DNA of 64,000 nt from Montifringilla adamsi. Its lineage: Eukaryota; Chordata; Aves; Passeriformes; Passeridae. The notes beneath the pieces were generated by a model that searched no databases, was not told the DNA's origin, and saw only the letters and a program-made list of their open reading frames with translations. How positions within the stretch are numbered: position 1 is the first letter of the stretch; each line of letters opens with the position of its first letter. Shown here piece by piece: positions 26,301-40,979 of this stretch. The DNA lies in NCBI GenBank assembly GCA_017590115.1, contig JAGGNK010013558.1:12327752-12391751 (forward strand), in the 5' to 3' direction. The translations under genes were made by a program, and so were the position numbers.

Positions 26301-27552
26301 GCACCTTGTTTGAGGCATGAGCTGGAGATGGAAGGATGGCTGCTCTGATTCAGAATTAATTACTATTGAAGTTCCTCCCCCAGCCTGGTGACCTCCCCAC
26401 AGGCACCATCCAGTCCTGACTGTGACACCCCCAAACCTGGTGCTGGAACTGCAGTGGAGTCACCTGGCATCAGAGCCAGGGTGTGCATCACTACCAGCAA
26501 GAGTCTCTTAGGCAGCAGTGAGCCTTAACTCTGTGAGGAAAATAAATTATAGTATTCATTTTGGGGGGTTATAAAACCGGTTCATTCTACAGATATAAAC
26601 ATTATAAAATAAAGTGTAAAATAAATCATTAAAAATGGGAACACGGCAGGAGAAGAAAAGTAAGGAGAAAGGAAAGGAGAGGTAATGAATCTGGAAGGAC
26701 AGATAAGGAGCTGAAAGATAAAAGAGGAAAATAAAATCAGAAAACAGACCTGCAGTGAAAGGAGAGTGTCACAGAAATAGACATTTGAGGGGCAAGTTCA
26801 TTTGGTGACTAAAGTCAGTGAAATTTAATGTTACCTGCAGATTTACAGCTTAAACTTTCAAGGAAGTAAACTCCTGAGTGGTTACAATGTCATCTAACCT
26901 TCCAGAAACATCACCAAGTGGTTAATGTACACATACACACACAATAGGTAATTTTACTGAGGTATACATACACATGCTATTTTAATATGCACACATAATT
27001 TTATAGGACTTTTTTTCCAGAGGGGAAAAAATAAGCTTTTTGTGAAAAGTATCAATGTTTGCTGCTGTCAAAGAGGGAAAGCTACATGCATTTCATCTGC
27101 TGTTACTTCCCAGCCATGCCAGAGGTATATCACCAACAAAATGTTACCCAACAAAGCCTGGGAATGTGACAACTGAGTGAAAGCTCTGCAAAAACAGACC
27201 GAGTGATTTGTAAATTAATCTGGAATGAGACAAGTATGTCAAACATACCCTTCCAAAAGCACAACACATTTTAAAATTCAATGCTATGTCACCAGTGATG
27301 GCAGTTTCTTGAGAGGCACAGCCATGGGGGGATGTTCCAAAGCTCCAGTTCTCTGCACACAGCTCCTGCCTGCACCTGGGCTGGAGCTTGGGGTACAGAG
27401 AGTAAATTCTTGTACTCACACACTCTGTAAGAGCATAAGCCATTGCTTTATAGCAGCAAGGCTTTCTCTGACCTTTAGAAATTGCACATCAGAAAATGGC
27501 ACCTCATTATGCAGCTGCAAGAAGTTGGAGTAAATGGGCTCTTTCCACTGTT
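23353..27552. other. Gene-free interval
   Basis: This holds the purine-rich tract at 26643. A short CA-rich patch lies near 26930-26945, and an 11-bp tandem pair (cgatcccctat-like) lies near 25608-25630. No gene is recognised. Confidence 0.6.
26643..26760. repeat. Purine-rich tract on the plus strand
   Basis: About 120 bases are strongly biased to A and G, with short AGGAAAGG-like units and few pyrimidines. It is probably a decayed simple repeat; no element boundary is visible. Confidence 0.5.
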
Positions 27553-27611
27553 AAAAAAAAAAAAAAAAAAAAAAAAGAACAAAAATAAAACCCACAAAAC
27601 AAACAAACAAA
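27553..27611 (+). repeat. A24 homopolymer plus A-rich/(AAAC)n tail
   Basis: Twenty-four A residues (27553-27576) are followed by an A-rich stretch and three to four AAAC-type units. No upstream sequence looks like a processed transcript, so a retrocopy tail is not supported. It is likely polymorphic in length. Confidence 0.85.
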
Positions 27612-27769
27612 TCCAAACCTGTCCTGCAGCCAAAATGCATTTGTGTCCTGTGCTCGGTACAAATCCTTCTCTGTGGAGTAATAGAGCTCAGTGAATAAAA
27701 CCTGCCCCTCCCTCCTAATTCACTCCAAAGTGGAGATGATTAAAATGAACCATTTATCTTGGTCCCCTC

Positions 27770-28030
27770 TGCACAGGGCCGAGTGCTCCGAGCTGTGAGG
27801 AGAAGGTGTAGTATTGCTTAGCAAGGAAATTCCAACAAGGACATGGCACAGTTTCTTAGGACCAAATCCAATTAAAACATTTCCATTTTCATCTCCTGAC
27901 CACCCAAAGTAAAGCAGAGAGCATCTAGCTCCGGAGCACTTCAAAGCGCTGTTTAATTGTATGAATATTTTAAATGTAACACAAGAGGCAGATGCTCTGC
28001 TGCTTTCAATTAGCACAGCTTCACAAAGTC
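27770..28030. promoter_or_regulatory. Candidate non-coding regulatory block
   Basis: The block is non-repetitive with several ATTA/TAATT words (ccaatTAAAAC, gtTTAATTGTATG, tcAATTAGCAC) and an AGCGCT palindrome at 27945-27950. It stands out by complexity, not by proof of conservation. Confidence 0.18.
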
Positions 28031-31000
28031 AGAGCAATGCACACCAGTGAGGAGACTGGCCCCAAATGGGGTTTAGGGGAAAAAAAATTCCACTGAAAAG
28101 CACAGTAGCGCAGTACTAAAATTCAGCTTTTGGAGAACATTTGAATATTTCCAGTGTTGCTCCTCTGAGTGATGCTCTACATAGTGCTAAAATTTACAGA
28201 TATCTGATTTTAGCCATTATCCCTACCTGGCTAACCTTGCTTGTAGCTGGTGAGGGTACAGCCTAAACATCTCCTGAGTCCTGCAGAGCTGGACATCACT
28301 GTGTCCTGCCTTAGAACCCCTGGCTGTAAGGGAAGGTGCATCCCCACTGACACGAGATTAACCACTTTGGAAAGTCTTAATTCTCCAGGTTTTAGCAGGA
28401 AAAAAGAATTCAAATGCCATTTGAAATGTGGCACAAAGTGCTGGGTGTTGGAAGGCAGCCTCGCCTGCAGCATGTCGTGTATTTCTCTGGGGCTCTGCGC
28501 AGTGTTTCTGGTACAGCAGCTCTTGGAGTTGTCCCATTGAGGGAAAAAAATACAGCCTGAAAAGAGCCTTCTGCTGCAGAGCCCACCTCAGAACACCCCG
28601 AGTCTGAAAGGGCCAAGGAGATTATGAATAAAATACTTGTGTTTCCTTTTATGTGGAACAGGGCAGAATTTCAGGATCTCAACAGGAGAAGCTACAATTT
28701 ACAGGAAAATATTCCTGGTGGAGTTTGATATTTACATTCCCACAAGAGACCGATTTTAGATGGTTACACTCCCCACAGACAGACTCCAATTATCTGGGGT
28801 TTTTCAGCCATTTATGTAGAACCCTGTTAAATTTTTATAGAATCCTCAGAATTCCCACTCTGGTGGATCCTCCGAGGTTTTGTCATTAAGGCAGTTCCTG
28901 GAAGAGCGCTCCGTGTTAGAGGGAGGAAGAAATAAAGTACGAGTTGCATCCCCAAAGAGCCCAGATACACACAGAGCATATTCACAGGGGCTGCAACAAG
29001 CAACCCAAAATTGTAAAAGCTGATGGCACATCCCTAAGTTGCTCTTCAGAGAACTTTGCAAAGTCTTGTGCTTGTATCAGTGATAATGAAAGCGATTAGC
29101 ACAGTACGATTAAACTCCCCCTAGGACATTTTGTTTTTATTTTAAATTAAAGGTTGGAAGTTAGATTTATCCTCTTCTATAATGACTTTTGGATTATACT
29201 GTCTGAACTGCACAGTTTTAACTTGTATAAAAATATTAACCCATAAGAGAACTCACAGAGGGTGAAGGTGTTATCAAGTCATAGAATTCCATCTAAAAAC
29301 TTCCCTTCACCACCTTTTTTTCCCCTTTATAGGTCTTTAAAATAACTCATAAATCCTCATTTTATATGTTTCTTAACCTCAAGATATTCAAAGTGCAACT
29401 GATCCCTGCAAGTTTCAGCTCCCCCAGCTGCAGAAAAATGCCATGGAGCTAATCTAAGAAGGGCAGGAAGAGAACCTTGTACTTTAAACAAACAAAAAAG
29501 AAAACACATAAAACCAAACCCCACACACAACCACCTCAACCCCGAGTAACAACTTTCTCAAGGTGAAAATGAAAATCTTCCCCTTGGCACTGGTCACTTC
29601 CCTGCATGGGAAAGAGCTGGAGCTGGACAGGGATTCTGAGATCCCCACGGTGCCCGGTGGAAGGGGCTCTTGGCTCAGGCTGGGCAGCTCCCAGCCCTCC
29701 TCCTGCCAGCCTGAACCCCTCACAGCTCAGAGCTCTAGGACAAATCCTGCTCCAGCATCATGCTGACAACCTCTAAAAATCTGCAGGATCCCCACAGGGC
29801 ACTTTGCTCCCCGAGAAAAGGGTTTTCCACCCCCCCAGCCTTGCTGGCTGCTCAAAGAGCTGCTCGACAGCACGAGCTGCAGTGTGTGGATGCTGCAGGG
29901 CTTCACCACATCCATCTTTCCAACAGTTTCACATGTCACTGACAGAGTAGCCTATTTAGTTTCAAGGTCTTTGAAGAATTAGCGTGTGCCAGACCCACAG
30001 TGCTAAACAGACTCTCTGAAAGTTAATGGGTGACAAACTGCATATATTAAGTGCTCGGAAAATTGATCGGATGTCAGGTGAAGGAAATTTTTCCACAGAT
30101 CCTCTCTTTGGGCAAACAGCTCGAAGAAAGGACCTCAGACATCTCCCATTTTATGTGCAAGGGATCTTCTCAATCCCCTTTTAAGCTGAGCTCCCCTGCA
30201 GCAGTGTCCCAAGGATTCCTGCTGCCATCAGGCCAAAAGCAGAGCCCCAGAATGAGGCTGTAGAGCCCAGCAACTGCATCCCATGGATATACACCCAGTA
30301 AACCCATGTTTCTTCCCACCCCAGACTAATTTTCTATGTATTTCCCTTCCAAGAAAAATACATTTGCTGATTTTGTACCCAGATCTGAACATTTTTAATG
30401 TTCAGAACAATTTCCAATTTCTGACAAATTTCAGGATCAAGTGAACTTTTAAAATTAAAATAAACCAAAATTCTATTGGCCAGTGCTTCTCCCCTATATT
30501 TAATATTAAGATCTAATCTACTTACCTGCCCATTGAATTCTAAAGCACAGAGATAATGTCCAATATTTGCGACTCAAGACAGTGAGAAGTCTGTGTCTTT
30601 TGCTGAATAAATTCTGTCTCTGAGTTTGAAAACAAGTGATTTACTCTTTAAATATTTGTGTAACATTTTGCTACTATGAAAATAGTCTTTAGATATCACA
30701 CTTTCATAATACTTTTTTTGAGAGTTCATGTTTTCTTTACTGTTAGTCATCAAATCTGCCATTTTCTACTCTCTTGACTTCCACTGTGCAATGCCTCTCC
30801 TAGGAGGCAATTATAGATGCCTTTTTACTATTCTTAAATGTTATCATATGCCTCTGAAAAACAGTTGTCAGATCTCTTACAAAAATCTAAGGGATTGTTG
30901 TTTTGCTTGGAGTGCCTTTGCTTACAATAAATCAGATAAACAAGGCTAACTAAGTGCAGCTTAACTCTTCCCACTGTGACTTGAGACTTTCCTGAACTAC

Positions 31001-34000
31001 ACGTGCTGCACTTTTCAAGCTGTGCCAGCTATTTTTACCCATTAACTGAAAATGAATTAGGGAAGAAGCACTCCGTTAAATCCTTTTTTTTTCCCCCCCT
31101 CAAATCAGCATGAGGGATGAGCAGGGTGCCTGGCAGTTGTCTCAGCACATACCTCTTCCCTTGTTAGACCAACAAAAGGGGTTGACAGCCCAAAGCAGTG
31201 AGTGAGGACAGTTTGGTGCTTGAATTCCAAGTGCTGTTCTCAAAGCTGCCCTCAATACACACACCAAGTTCCTTTGTGCCCTATGTTTTGCCCCTGCTTT
31301 TGTTGCAGGCTGCTGGGATCCTGGCAGGAGGCTCGGAGCCTTCCTCCCATCTGGGAGGCTCCTCCTGGGCAGTGTCCCTGTGTCCCCCCAGCCCTGTGCC
31401 ATGGAGGGGAACACCAGCAATCCCCAGACACCTTGAACTGAGTGCACCACAGCTACTGAAAATGGACACCAGAGATCTCTGTGTCACCCAGAAAGGGGGC
31501 TGGGACACGGGGGGTTGGTCCCCTCAGGCACTCAGAGACCTGTCCCCTGGGCTTTGCCATCCCCAGCTGAGGTTCAGATCACAGCAGTGAGCAAAAGCAA
31601 GAGGACACCTCTGCCTCCAGCCTCAGCACCAGGCAGGTCCATCCTCCAGGATCTGGGACTGGAAGGAGAACCCAAAGAGAGCAAGAGAAGCTCCTGAGAT
31701 TAGGATCTCAAGGCACCAGCAAGCAAAGAGGGTGCAGACACATCTCACTCCAGCATTTCCTATTGGACCACCCAGACAAGTCTCTGGCAGGCTGCAGACA
31801 GCCCTCAAGGGAACCCCTCCTCATCCATCCTCATTCAGGGACAACAGGAGCTTCAGAGAGCACTGAGGATCCCAGCTTGTCGACAACAGCCTTATTAACC
31901 CAGCAATTAAATTTGACCAGCCCTTTACCACGAAACCACTTGCACACAATGCTTGGGGTATTTAACATTCCCTGATCACTGCATAGCTCAATTAACTTGT
32001 ACCACTCATTTCCTGAGTTTATAAAAACAATAAATAAATCAATATGCAGCTATACTTCTCATCTGAGAAAATGAGTGGCATCATCCCTGCATTTGGTGTC
32101 CTGAGATGCAAAAGAGCAGAGGAACAGATCATAGAGAAGGTGCAATAAACATAATACTGTTACCACCAGAACAGAGAAAAGACAGTGGAAATAAAGTAGA
32201 AACACTTATCAGCAAGATTCTCACGACTTGAAAGGGACCTGGATTCCATCCTGCCCCTTTCAGAGCATGGAGCTCAGACAGGGGATACACAAACACCTCT
32301 CCAGAGAAGCATTGCCTTTTCACACACATGAGAATGTGCATTTGTAAGGAGACAGATGTACAAAACTTAGAGCTACTGCTTTCCAAACAAGTCACTCTCA
32401 TTGAAATTCCTGATGGATTTGTGTTCCCAGGTATTCTCCCAAAAAACCCTGTCACTGTCAGCAGGGGAGTGACTGGGAGGAGAATGCACAATCTATATCC
32501 TAAATCAGAAGGATCTCAGCAAATGAGCTGGCCAAGGAACAGCACAAGAGAAATGGGGCATGTGATGAAAACACATAAATCTGTCCTCCAGCAACCTTGA
32601 TGCCACAATTTCCTGACACCCTCTCAGAGGGCTGGACCTCTTGCTTCCAATTCTTTTTCATGAGTAATTCAAATTCCTGAAGTGGACTGAAAACTTCAAC
32701 CAAACTTGTATCACCACACACTGTCCCAAATACTTGTAGGACCTCTGCAGTGTGAATCCCCGTGCAAACTGGTGTGTCCATGGGTCATCTCTGGCCCTGG
32801 AGCTCAGCCCAGAGATGCTCAGGTGATTCAAAAACCACACAGAAAATCTATTAACCCCTCTGACCAATGACACGTGGAGCAGTAATTTTAGGACTGAGCA
32901 ATCCAAATGGCAGACACATTTTCAGCAGATCTGAGCCACCAGCAGATCTCTCCTCAACTTTGCAAGGTCACAGCCCTGTGACATCTCCTGTGCTCAGGTG
33001 GGAGGTGCTGCAGGACCCCAGGGCACTGCTCTGAGCTGATGTCTGAGGGTTCCCCAGCCCACATCCCACCCCCAAGGTGGCACACAGCACCTCCATCCTC
33101 CTGTGGCTTGCCAGCATGGATAGGAACAACCACTCACCTCCTGAACTGCTTGGCCCCAAGCAGGAAAAATAAGGATGAGAACAGAGCAACAGAAATCTTT
33201 TAATGCACTTTTCCAATGTAAAACCCACCAGCTCATTCACCACCATCAGAGAAACTTGCACCAGCTGCAAAGTGTCTTCCTTCAGGTACAGCAACCCACT
33301 GAAAAGGTTAACACAGAAAAACTCACTGTACTAAATAAGCTTGCAAGGCTTTTCCTGTGATCCTTGTTTCTCATCTGGGATATTTCCTAATTGCTTCATG
33401 ACAGCTCATCCACCAGTGCTGCAATGGGTGCCGTGTTTCCATAAATGCTCTGGGCTGAGCCTGGCCACAGAGAAGCTCACTGAGAACAGCAGTCAAACCA
33501 GCTGTTCATTTGACCTATGTATTTTTTTTTTTTAATATGCAATTGTAAATCTTATCTCTTCTACACATATGGCTGTTCTACAGAAAATGCTTTTTCTGCT
33601 TAGAGACCCTCCAGGGGCATAGCATTAGCTGCAAGCAAGCAATGCAAATACTGAAATGCTTTATTACCATACAGAATAGAAATGCAAAAGCAATACTGGA
33701 CACAGACCTAATTTCCAAATTATTTTTTAAAAACCAAAAAAAAAAAAAAAAAAACAACACCACACAAAAAACCCAGGTGACCAAAGTCCTCTGTAGGTAC
33801 ATCCAATAACAAACAATTTAAAAAGCAAACTGCTTAATACTTCCAGTGAGACACAGTATTTAAAAACTTCATTCCCTTTATTGTGACTCTTCAGATGACC
33901 TGCACCCATAAGTAAGCCAGGCAGAAATCAAGGACAGGGGAGAACTGAGGCACTTTGTCTGCTATGGAAAACTGCAGGCAGTAGGCTTCTGGGCAATAAA

Positions 34001-37000
34001 CATCCTGCTGTGTAACTTGCACACATCAGAGCAGAGAAACAAGTTTTCAAGGAAAAGTTGCGTTTTTTACCTGAACACAAGGCTACTCATGCAGCCTTTC
34101 CCCAGGAGACTAAATTATTGCACTGCTTGGGAAAAAAATAGATCAAGTTTAGTGCAAGCTAAGAAACTCCACGGAGCAGTTTGGAGCAGGAAGCAATTAC
34201 TGCTGCCATGTGGGCTGCTGGAAGCCAGAGGCAGGGACAGGGACAGAGAGCTGGGTCATGTCAGAAGCACCATAGATATTCAACACCTTCCTCTGGGCAG
34301 CTGCTCAAGATACCACCTCAACATTTCTGAGAATTATTTTGTTGGGGTTTGGGCTGCCATGTGAATTCCCAATAGGTTTTTCATGGTAAGTTTCTGAGTT
34401 CATATAGATGATGATTTGATTGAACCCATAAACTCAGCTGAAACTGCTGAGCTTCATCCAATTATGAGGTAAACCAATGTAAAATCCAAGCAGTGTCTGG
34501 GCAGCTGAGTCAAAGGTCAAAATTTATAGGAGCAAACCTGAGGTAGCTTCCTGCATTTTCAGGTTTCTGACACTGCAGAGATAGGTGTTGAGCTATTTGT
34601 ATAGATTCACAACTTTTTAAACAAATATTTTAACATCATTTCAAATGTCTAGACACCCCTGAGTACTTTAGCACCTTTTTGGCACCTGCCATTACCCAGC
34701 TAGTTTTGCAGGAGACACTTAAGTGTTTCTCTGGAGTCTGGGTCCAGCTGGGTTTATGTGAACCCAGCCTCACACCTGGAGAAGTCTGCCAGCTCTGTGG
34801 TTATCACCAGCACTGCTGCCTTGTCATTCTTGGCTGGAATTCCCTGTGTTTGGTGACTGAGAATGAACCACAGACCGTGACATTTACAGAGCCAAGATTA
34901 ATCAGAGAAAGGAGAGCAATCCATTTACAGGTGAGCAAGCCTTTACAGAGTGAAACATTTTCCCTCTACTGCATGTGCTTTTTATTTTCCCTCTCAATTT
35001 ATTCCTCGTCACACCCCTCCTGATTTGAAATATAATACTGTGGTTTTGCCAAGACTCACTTTGAGAGATGAACCTCACCTACTGGAGCACCTTTGCCAGG
35101 CACTGGGTTATTGCTGGTCTCTTCCCAGGCCTCTCCTTTCACTGCAGCCATCATTATGTGCACAGGAGAAGTCCACAAACCTCCAAAAAATCATCCTGTG
35201 CAGAGGCTCCAAGAAGCACAGGATGCTGCCTAAGCAAACCTCTTCAGTACATCTATATTTATTTTTCTAAACCACTGAGAAGACTCCAACAAAATGCAAA
35301 ACCCTCACAAGTGATTTTCTAAGATAAGTGAGTTGTCAGCTTTGCTGTTCACATCAGGTTTGACAATCTCAGGTACAGGCTGAGCTTTTGCTCTGCTTTT
35401 AGATTATTTCTGAAATCCATGAGCAGCCTGCCAGCGAGCATGACTTTGATAGGTAGCAAGCCTGGGTCACCTCGCTGGCAAGTTTTCACTTGGGTATCCT
35501 TCCTAGGATGAAACATCCCTATTTGTCATGCAGGAAATGACATTTTCATGTTACTGCAGTAGTTGGCTGATTTGGTACCATCAGAGGAACAACTGAGGTA
35601 CAAGCTACCTCTCCTTTTAACTACAAGGAAGAACAACAGAGAGATTCATGCTCTTGTCAGCTTTTTTCTGATCTGCAGAGACAGTTCCTCAGCATTTACC
35701 AAGGTGGGAAATGCAGAAATTCTTTTCCTCGTGGTAAAGACTGCACCATCACTGATGATCACTGAGGCTCTGGTTTCATCATCAGCCAAACTCAGTTCCC
35801 TGACCAGAAAATGGTCTCATTCCTGGAGGGGCAGCAAGATTGCTGCACTCTTGGATGGGTCTACATATACAGGAATGAGGGATCTGCTCATATCTTTATC
35901 TTTCTGTGCAAGAAAACAAAAACACTTAAAGCCTGGCCAGAGCAGGGTCTTACCCAGCACTTGGTCTCCCTCATCCAGAAAAACTCAGCTGACCACATTA
36001 AGGTAGTAGAAAGCACTTTGAAGTTTATATCTCAAATAAAACTGCAATTAAGTGAGTGATTTCTTGCTTCAATCCCTCATGGGAGCAGGGTGTGAGAACA
36101 TTAGGGGCTGCCCCACACAGAAGAGAAAAAGATCCTGGCCCATCTGTGTGTGTCTGGTCAGACATGTGTGCATCAGGGAGAGAACATCAACCAACAAATA
36201 ATGATGCTAATCCTTCTGTTAGTATTTAAAAATTGGAAAAGCTGTGTACATCTTCAGGGAATACTTGGAGCAAGATCATGGAGTATGGCACATCTGGAGT
36301 GCAGCTGTAATGTATGTAATGGTGTAAGGTGCCAAAGGAAAAAGTCATTTGGAGCTGGGAGTTCTGAGCACAGCACCAGCTCTGCAGAGCCTCACCAGGG
36401 GCAGACAGCAGATCCAAACACGGCCCTGCAGTCTGGATATTATTCATATTTTGCAAACTGAGGGTGCCCCTGCTCCCCAGGTTCCCGCAGCCACAGGGAC
36501 ATGGAAGGAGGAACCTCCTGTTCTCCCCCTCCCAAGGGAGAGATGTGCCCATTCCTCTTCTGTGTTACAAATCTCATGGACAGAATCTGCTTGTCTAAGG
36601 TTTTCCAGGGAATCTTAAGGACAGACTAAAGCTGAATCTAAAGACACATGATTGATTACGAGCCTGAAGGTGCTGAGCAAAGCACCAGGCCAGCAGGACC
36701 CATCTCTCACTGCTGGAGAGGGTGGGGGTGATAGCCTGAGTCTGCTGAAGTTCTTGGTAAAACGTCCTTGGCGAGCAGGATTTCACTTCCCAAGCCTTCC
36801 TGGGAGTTTCATGCCAACAAACCAGGCTGTTGGTCCTGCTGCTGTGCTGCACAGCAACTTCTGGCTGAGGGAAAATCCATACCCTCTACCAGCTTCTTTT
36901 CACACTGCTCTGCAAGGGGCAACCAGAGGGGATCCTGGCTTCTTCCTGGCTTCGTGCAGGGCTTCAGATAACCTCTTAGAAGAGCAGGGATGAAGCTGTT

Positions 37001-37749
37001 CAGAAATGTTTCCAGCAGCCACTCAGCAGCATTCAGCTTTGACAGAAAGAAAAATTATCAGTGGAGGGAATTAGAAAGTGTTTCTCTGTTTTCTGGCTTG
37101 ACAAAAGCAAACAAGGTCAGTGTTTAAAAAAGACATTTCCTGACTGTAATCACACGAGTCAGAGATTCATAAGATTTTATTAAAGGCTCAGACAAGAAAT
37201 CTGAAGTAGGTGGTTAGTGAATGCTACAAAGCCAAATTGGAATTGTCCTCTCTTTCCAATAACACGTGAGCATGTAAAGCTAAATCAACTGTTTGTGATT
37301 TTGGAGCTGCAGTGGGATACAACACGTTTCAAAAGGAATTAACATGGCCAAACTAATGCATCAGAATGAACAAACTGTATGTATGGCTGGAGAGAAAAAC
37401 TGGGGGTTTACTTTAAAGGGAACCAATGCCTCACTTTTTCCTACTGTACTCCATAAATCCTCTTATTTAAACACAGGGGTAGTGAAGTGTTCACTTCTGT
37501 TTTCTAGCTCTTTGGATTGGGGCACTTTCCCCCTCATAGTCCAGCACATGAATCACTCAATAAAAAAACCACTACTGTACAGAGCAAAAAAAGTAGTTAG
37601 CAGTGATTTAGTCACAACTATTGGAGAAAAAAGTTTGCTCTCTTCTCTTTCCTCCCTTTTAGCCTCCAGATGTGGGTAGAAGGAAAATTCACTTGAAAAA
37701 TGCTGCTGCTCTTTGTGTGGTGAGCTGATTGAAATAAACCTTACCTGCC
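28031..37749. other. Gene-free interval
   Basis: Apart from the A19 run at 33736 and A/C-rich low-complexity sequence near 29487-29535, I see no repeat family or gene. The GC-rich stretch at 31290-31700 carries chance frames on both strands. Confidence 0.6.
33736..33754. repeat. A19 homopolymer
   Basis: A run of 19 A is followed by an A/C-rich stretch to about 33775. I see no attached retroelement. Confidence 0.8.
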
Positions 37750-38060
37750 TTTGCATATGTTTGCAGTTTAAAATGGATCTGTATTTACACTAGATGAAAT
37801 ATTTACCAAAAAGATTATGCACATTTTTCATTTGCATAAGTCAATGAATTATATCTCTAATGCTGTTTGAAGGATTGGAGTATTTTTTGCAATGAGAAGC
37901 AATGCTTTGGCAATATTCTTTTTTCATATTGTTAAAGAATTGGCTATTTTTGGCAGGACATTTGCTATCAAACAAATATTCTAAGCAGTTATGAAGGTTT
38001 CTCGTTATCCATAAATATTAGAGTCTCAGCTTTTAAGTCCTTGCCACTTATTAAGAAACT
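37750..38060. promoter_or_regulatory. Candidate AT-rich enhancer-like block with a POU octamer
   Basis: Bases 37830-37837 read ATTTGCAT, the exact octamer bound by POU factors. TTTGCATATG lies about 80 bases upstream and several TAAT-like words surround it. The block has no repeat signature and little CpG, as is usual for vertebrate conserved non-coding elements. Inference only. Confidence 0.25.
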
Positions 38061-40979
38061 CAAGCAGACAGCTCTGCACATTTAAGCTCAGGCCCACTTC
38101 TTAATGCAGTGGGGAAAAAATAAATTCTGAGAGAAACCTGTTGCTGTCAACAGAGTCACCAGAGGAGAGGAAAAAGGGAAGGAGAGCAAACACATTTAAA
38201 AACTGAAATACCCACAGCAAAGCCAGGCTCCCAACAGCTATAATTTGCTGTATATCTCCAAAGGCAGTGGAACATCACTGTGTCCCAGCAGCCAAGGCTT
38301 TGCCCACACTGCCATGCTCATACAACTCAGCAACAGTATTTCTTCTCTGGAAGAGACTCCATCTGTCGTGCTGTTGCAGCATCTGAATTTGCTGGGGTAC
38401 TGCCAGAAAGGATGTTTTCTTCTCTCTTTGGAGAAACAGCCATCTTCCAGATGATCCTTCTCTGCTGAGCATTAGGAAGCCACACTGAGGTGTCCTCCAA
38501 AGAGAAAGACCCCTTAGGAAAGTGCTTTGCCAGCCTTTACCTGAAAAGGTGGCTTGAACTCTTCAATCCAGTTTTGGTTAGTCCCAAATATTCTGTTCTT
38601 GTGCTCATTTGAATGGGAGGCTCACAGAGACCTGATGTATTTACACTGTCCAAGTGTTGTTCTTTGCTGTAGAAACTTGCGGTGGTAATAGGATCATAAA
38701 TGCTTTATTACACATTATTGTCAAATTCCTTACTTTAGTCTTCCAAAGGGAAGAAGAGCTTAACAGTACAACAGCAGCCTGGAAGCATTAGGGATGCTGG
38801 AATAGTCTTTCTAATTGATCTTGGAAGGGGTGAGCAGTGATTTCCATTGAATGATTTTCATTAACTGAGCTCCTTCTTATTGCTTGGGTGTGGGTTATGA
38901 ATATAACAGTTTTCACATGAGTGTGCCTTCAGTTCAAACACAGTTCAAACACAATATAATCTGCTTCAGTAAACAGGTGAAAGAATGCAGTTTTCAGCAG
39001 CATTTTTATTAAGTACTGGCAAACCCTTGTGCATGTTAATGCTTGATAAAAATACAGCCAGCCCAGATGCAAAACACTGTGATGAGTTAAAGCATAAGGT
39101 TAAGCAAAGTATACCCAGTACCAAATGACACCAACCATCCCTGCAAACTCAGGTCACAAGCACTGGGAAGAGGAAGGGGTTTCTGTGCTCCTCAATGTGT
39201 TAAATTTCAACCATCCACTTTCTAAAAAACTGTAATTTATCCCAGGGAGGCTGTCTAAACAACCTCCACAGAATAACCTGGTTAGACATTTGCAAGTGGA
39301 TTGCATCTTGTACTGTTGCTGAACTCATTCTGTGGGAGAGCATTGACAGCATGTCACTTACTTCATATTCACATTTACAAACACAGTGAGAAGAATGGGA
39401 AATTAGATGTTCTTATACCCTCTAGATACTAAACCCTACAATTTCCTGGTATTTGCTATTAGGTTTTTTTATTCACTTTTGGTTATGCATGTAGCCTACA
39501 CAAAATGAGCTGAGGAAATCACTTGGTTAAGCAACCAGAGAATGGTGTGTCCTTGACCACAAGCAGTTGAGAACATGAGCCATCACCTATTTTATAGGAG
39601 AGCTCTGTGATCCCTTTAAATCATTGTAAGTTGGCTCTGCCACCAAAACAGCTGTTCCTGTCCTGCCTTGCTTCATCCTGTCCCACCCCTGCATTTCAGT
39701 CAAACATCTCTACAGCTGCATGGCAAAACAGAGAAGGGATCTGAGGCAGATTCAAATTACCCTGATGAAAACCAACAACTGTGTCTTATGGTGGCCCTAA
39801 GGCATTAAGAAAGGCATTATTCCATCCTGGAACAAAATCTTACAGGATGTTTCCAAGTATATTGCAGTACAGCATTTCCCTTGCCTGTGAGAATAAGGTA
39901 TTTCTATTTAAGCAGTAAATACCAATCCTTCTGCAAAACCAGCTCTGCTTCCTAATTGTGCTTGTTCCAAATTTTGCACCACCGTGCTGATTTCAGAGCT
40001 CTGGGGCAGATCTGATTTAGTGTGACCACGTGCAACCCCCCTGGGCCCTCAGGGCTGCTGCTGATTTCATTTGAGATGAACAGTTTTGCAGCAAACGTGA
40101 GGCTGTGCCCGTCATCCACGGCATTCACTTGAAAGACTGCAGCCACCCTGGGATAAAATCCATGGATTTCACCAGGGGGTTACACCAAGAAATGCCCTTA
40201 GCCCTGGAGTTCAATGAAAATACAAGTAGCCTGAGCTGTAAGAGCAACCAGAATTGGTGAGCAGTTCAGAGATGCTCTTTCAGAGAGTTGTTTTTGCTAC
40301 ATTACCTCATTGCCATTTTTCTTCTCCATTAGACTGTGCTGTTATGACTCTCTCATTTAGGGTCATCTCAGGTCTGCAGGACATAGCATTAGAAAGGAGA
40401 GAGAGGGATATTTTTAGGTCTGCTATAGAAAAACATGAGTAAGCATGGATGTTTACAGTAAGGCTAGAGAATAGTACAAGGAAGAAATACGAAAATAAAA
40501 AGATTTTGCTACACATCACCCTTCCCTGAGCAGTAGTCACAAATTAAGCTCATTTAGGCAGGAAGATCTGAGAGCTAGGGTAGAGTTGAATCCAACTACA
40601 CCATGCATGACCCACTCTGGGAATGACTGGCATGGCAGGACTGCCTTCAGTCAGCTATCCAGTTGAGGCTAATGTGAATCTGTGCCCTGCTTACATCCAA
40701 ACTTCCTTCCCAGTATAGGGAATCCATAGAAAAATCAGCACCAGGTCAGTATCTACCACAGCTCTACTACAAACATGTGCTCTGCCCGTGTCGGGGAGCT
40801 CAGTGGTTTCTTGGGGCAGTGAACAAGCCAGTGCTTGTTGTTTCTTGCTCCTGTGTCAAGTTTTCACTGTGCTGCTTAATCAGTACTGCTGCAAGCAGGG
40901 AGTGAGGGCTGTGCTAGTGTTTTTGCTGCATTCCTGCTGCAGGGAAATTGTGCTGTTTATAAGCTGAAGTCTTCACCAC
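38061..40979. other. Gene-free interval
   Basis: Only the 11-bp duplication at 38930 stands out. I found no exon, RNA gene or element. Confidence 0.6.
38930..38953. repeat. Two-copy 11-bp tandem duplication (cagttcaaaca)
   Basis: Two identical 11-base units lie head to tail, followed by the first bases of a third. The identical copies suggest a recent slippage event. Confidence 0.7.

Noticed and set aside
27553..27611. Poly(A) tail of a processed pseudogene
   Set aside because: No upstream gene-like sequence and no visible target-site duplication; a simple A-rich repeat explains it.
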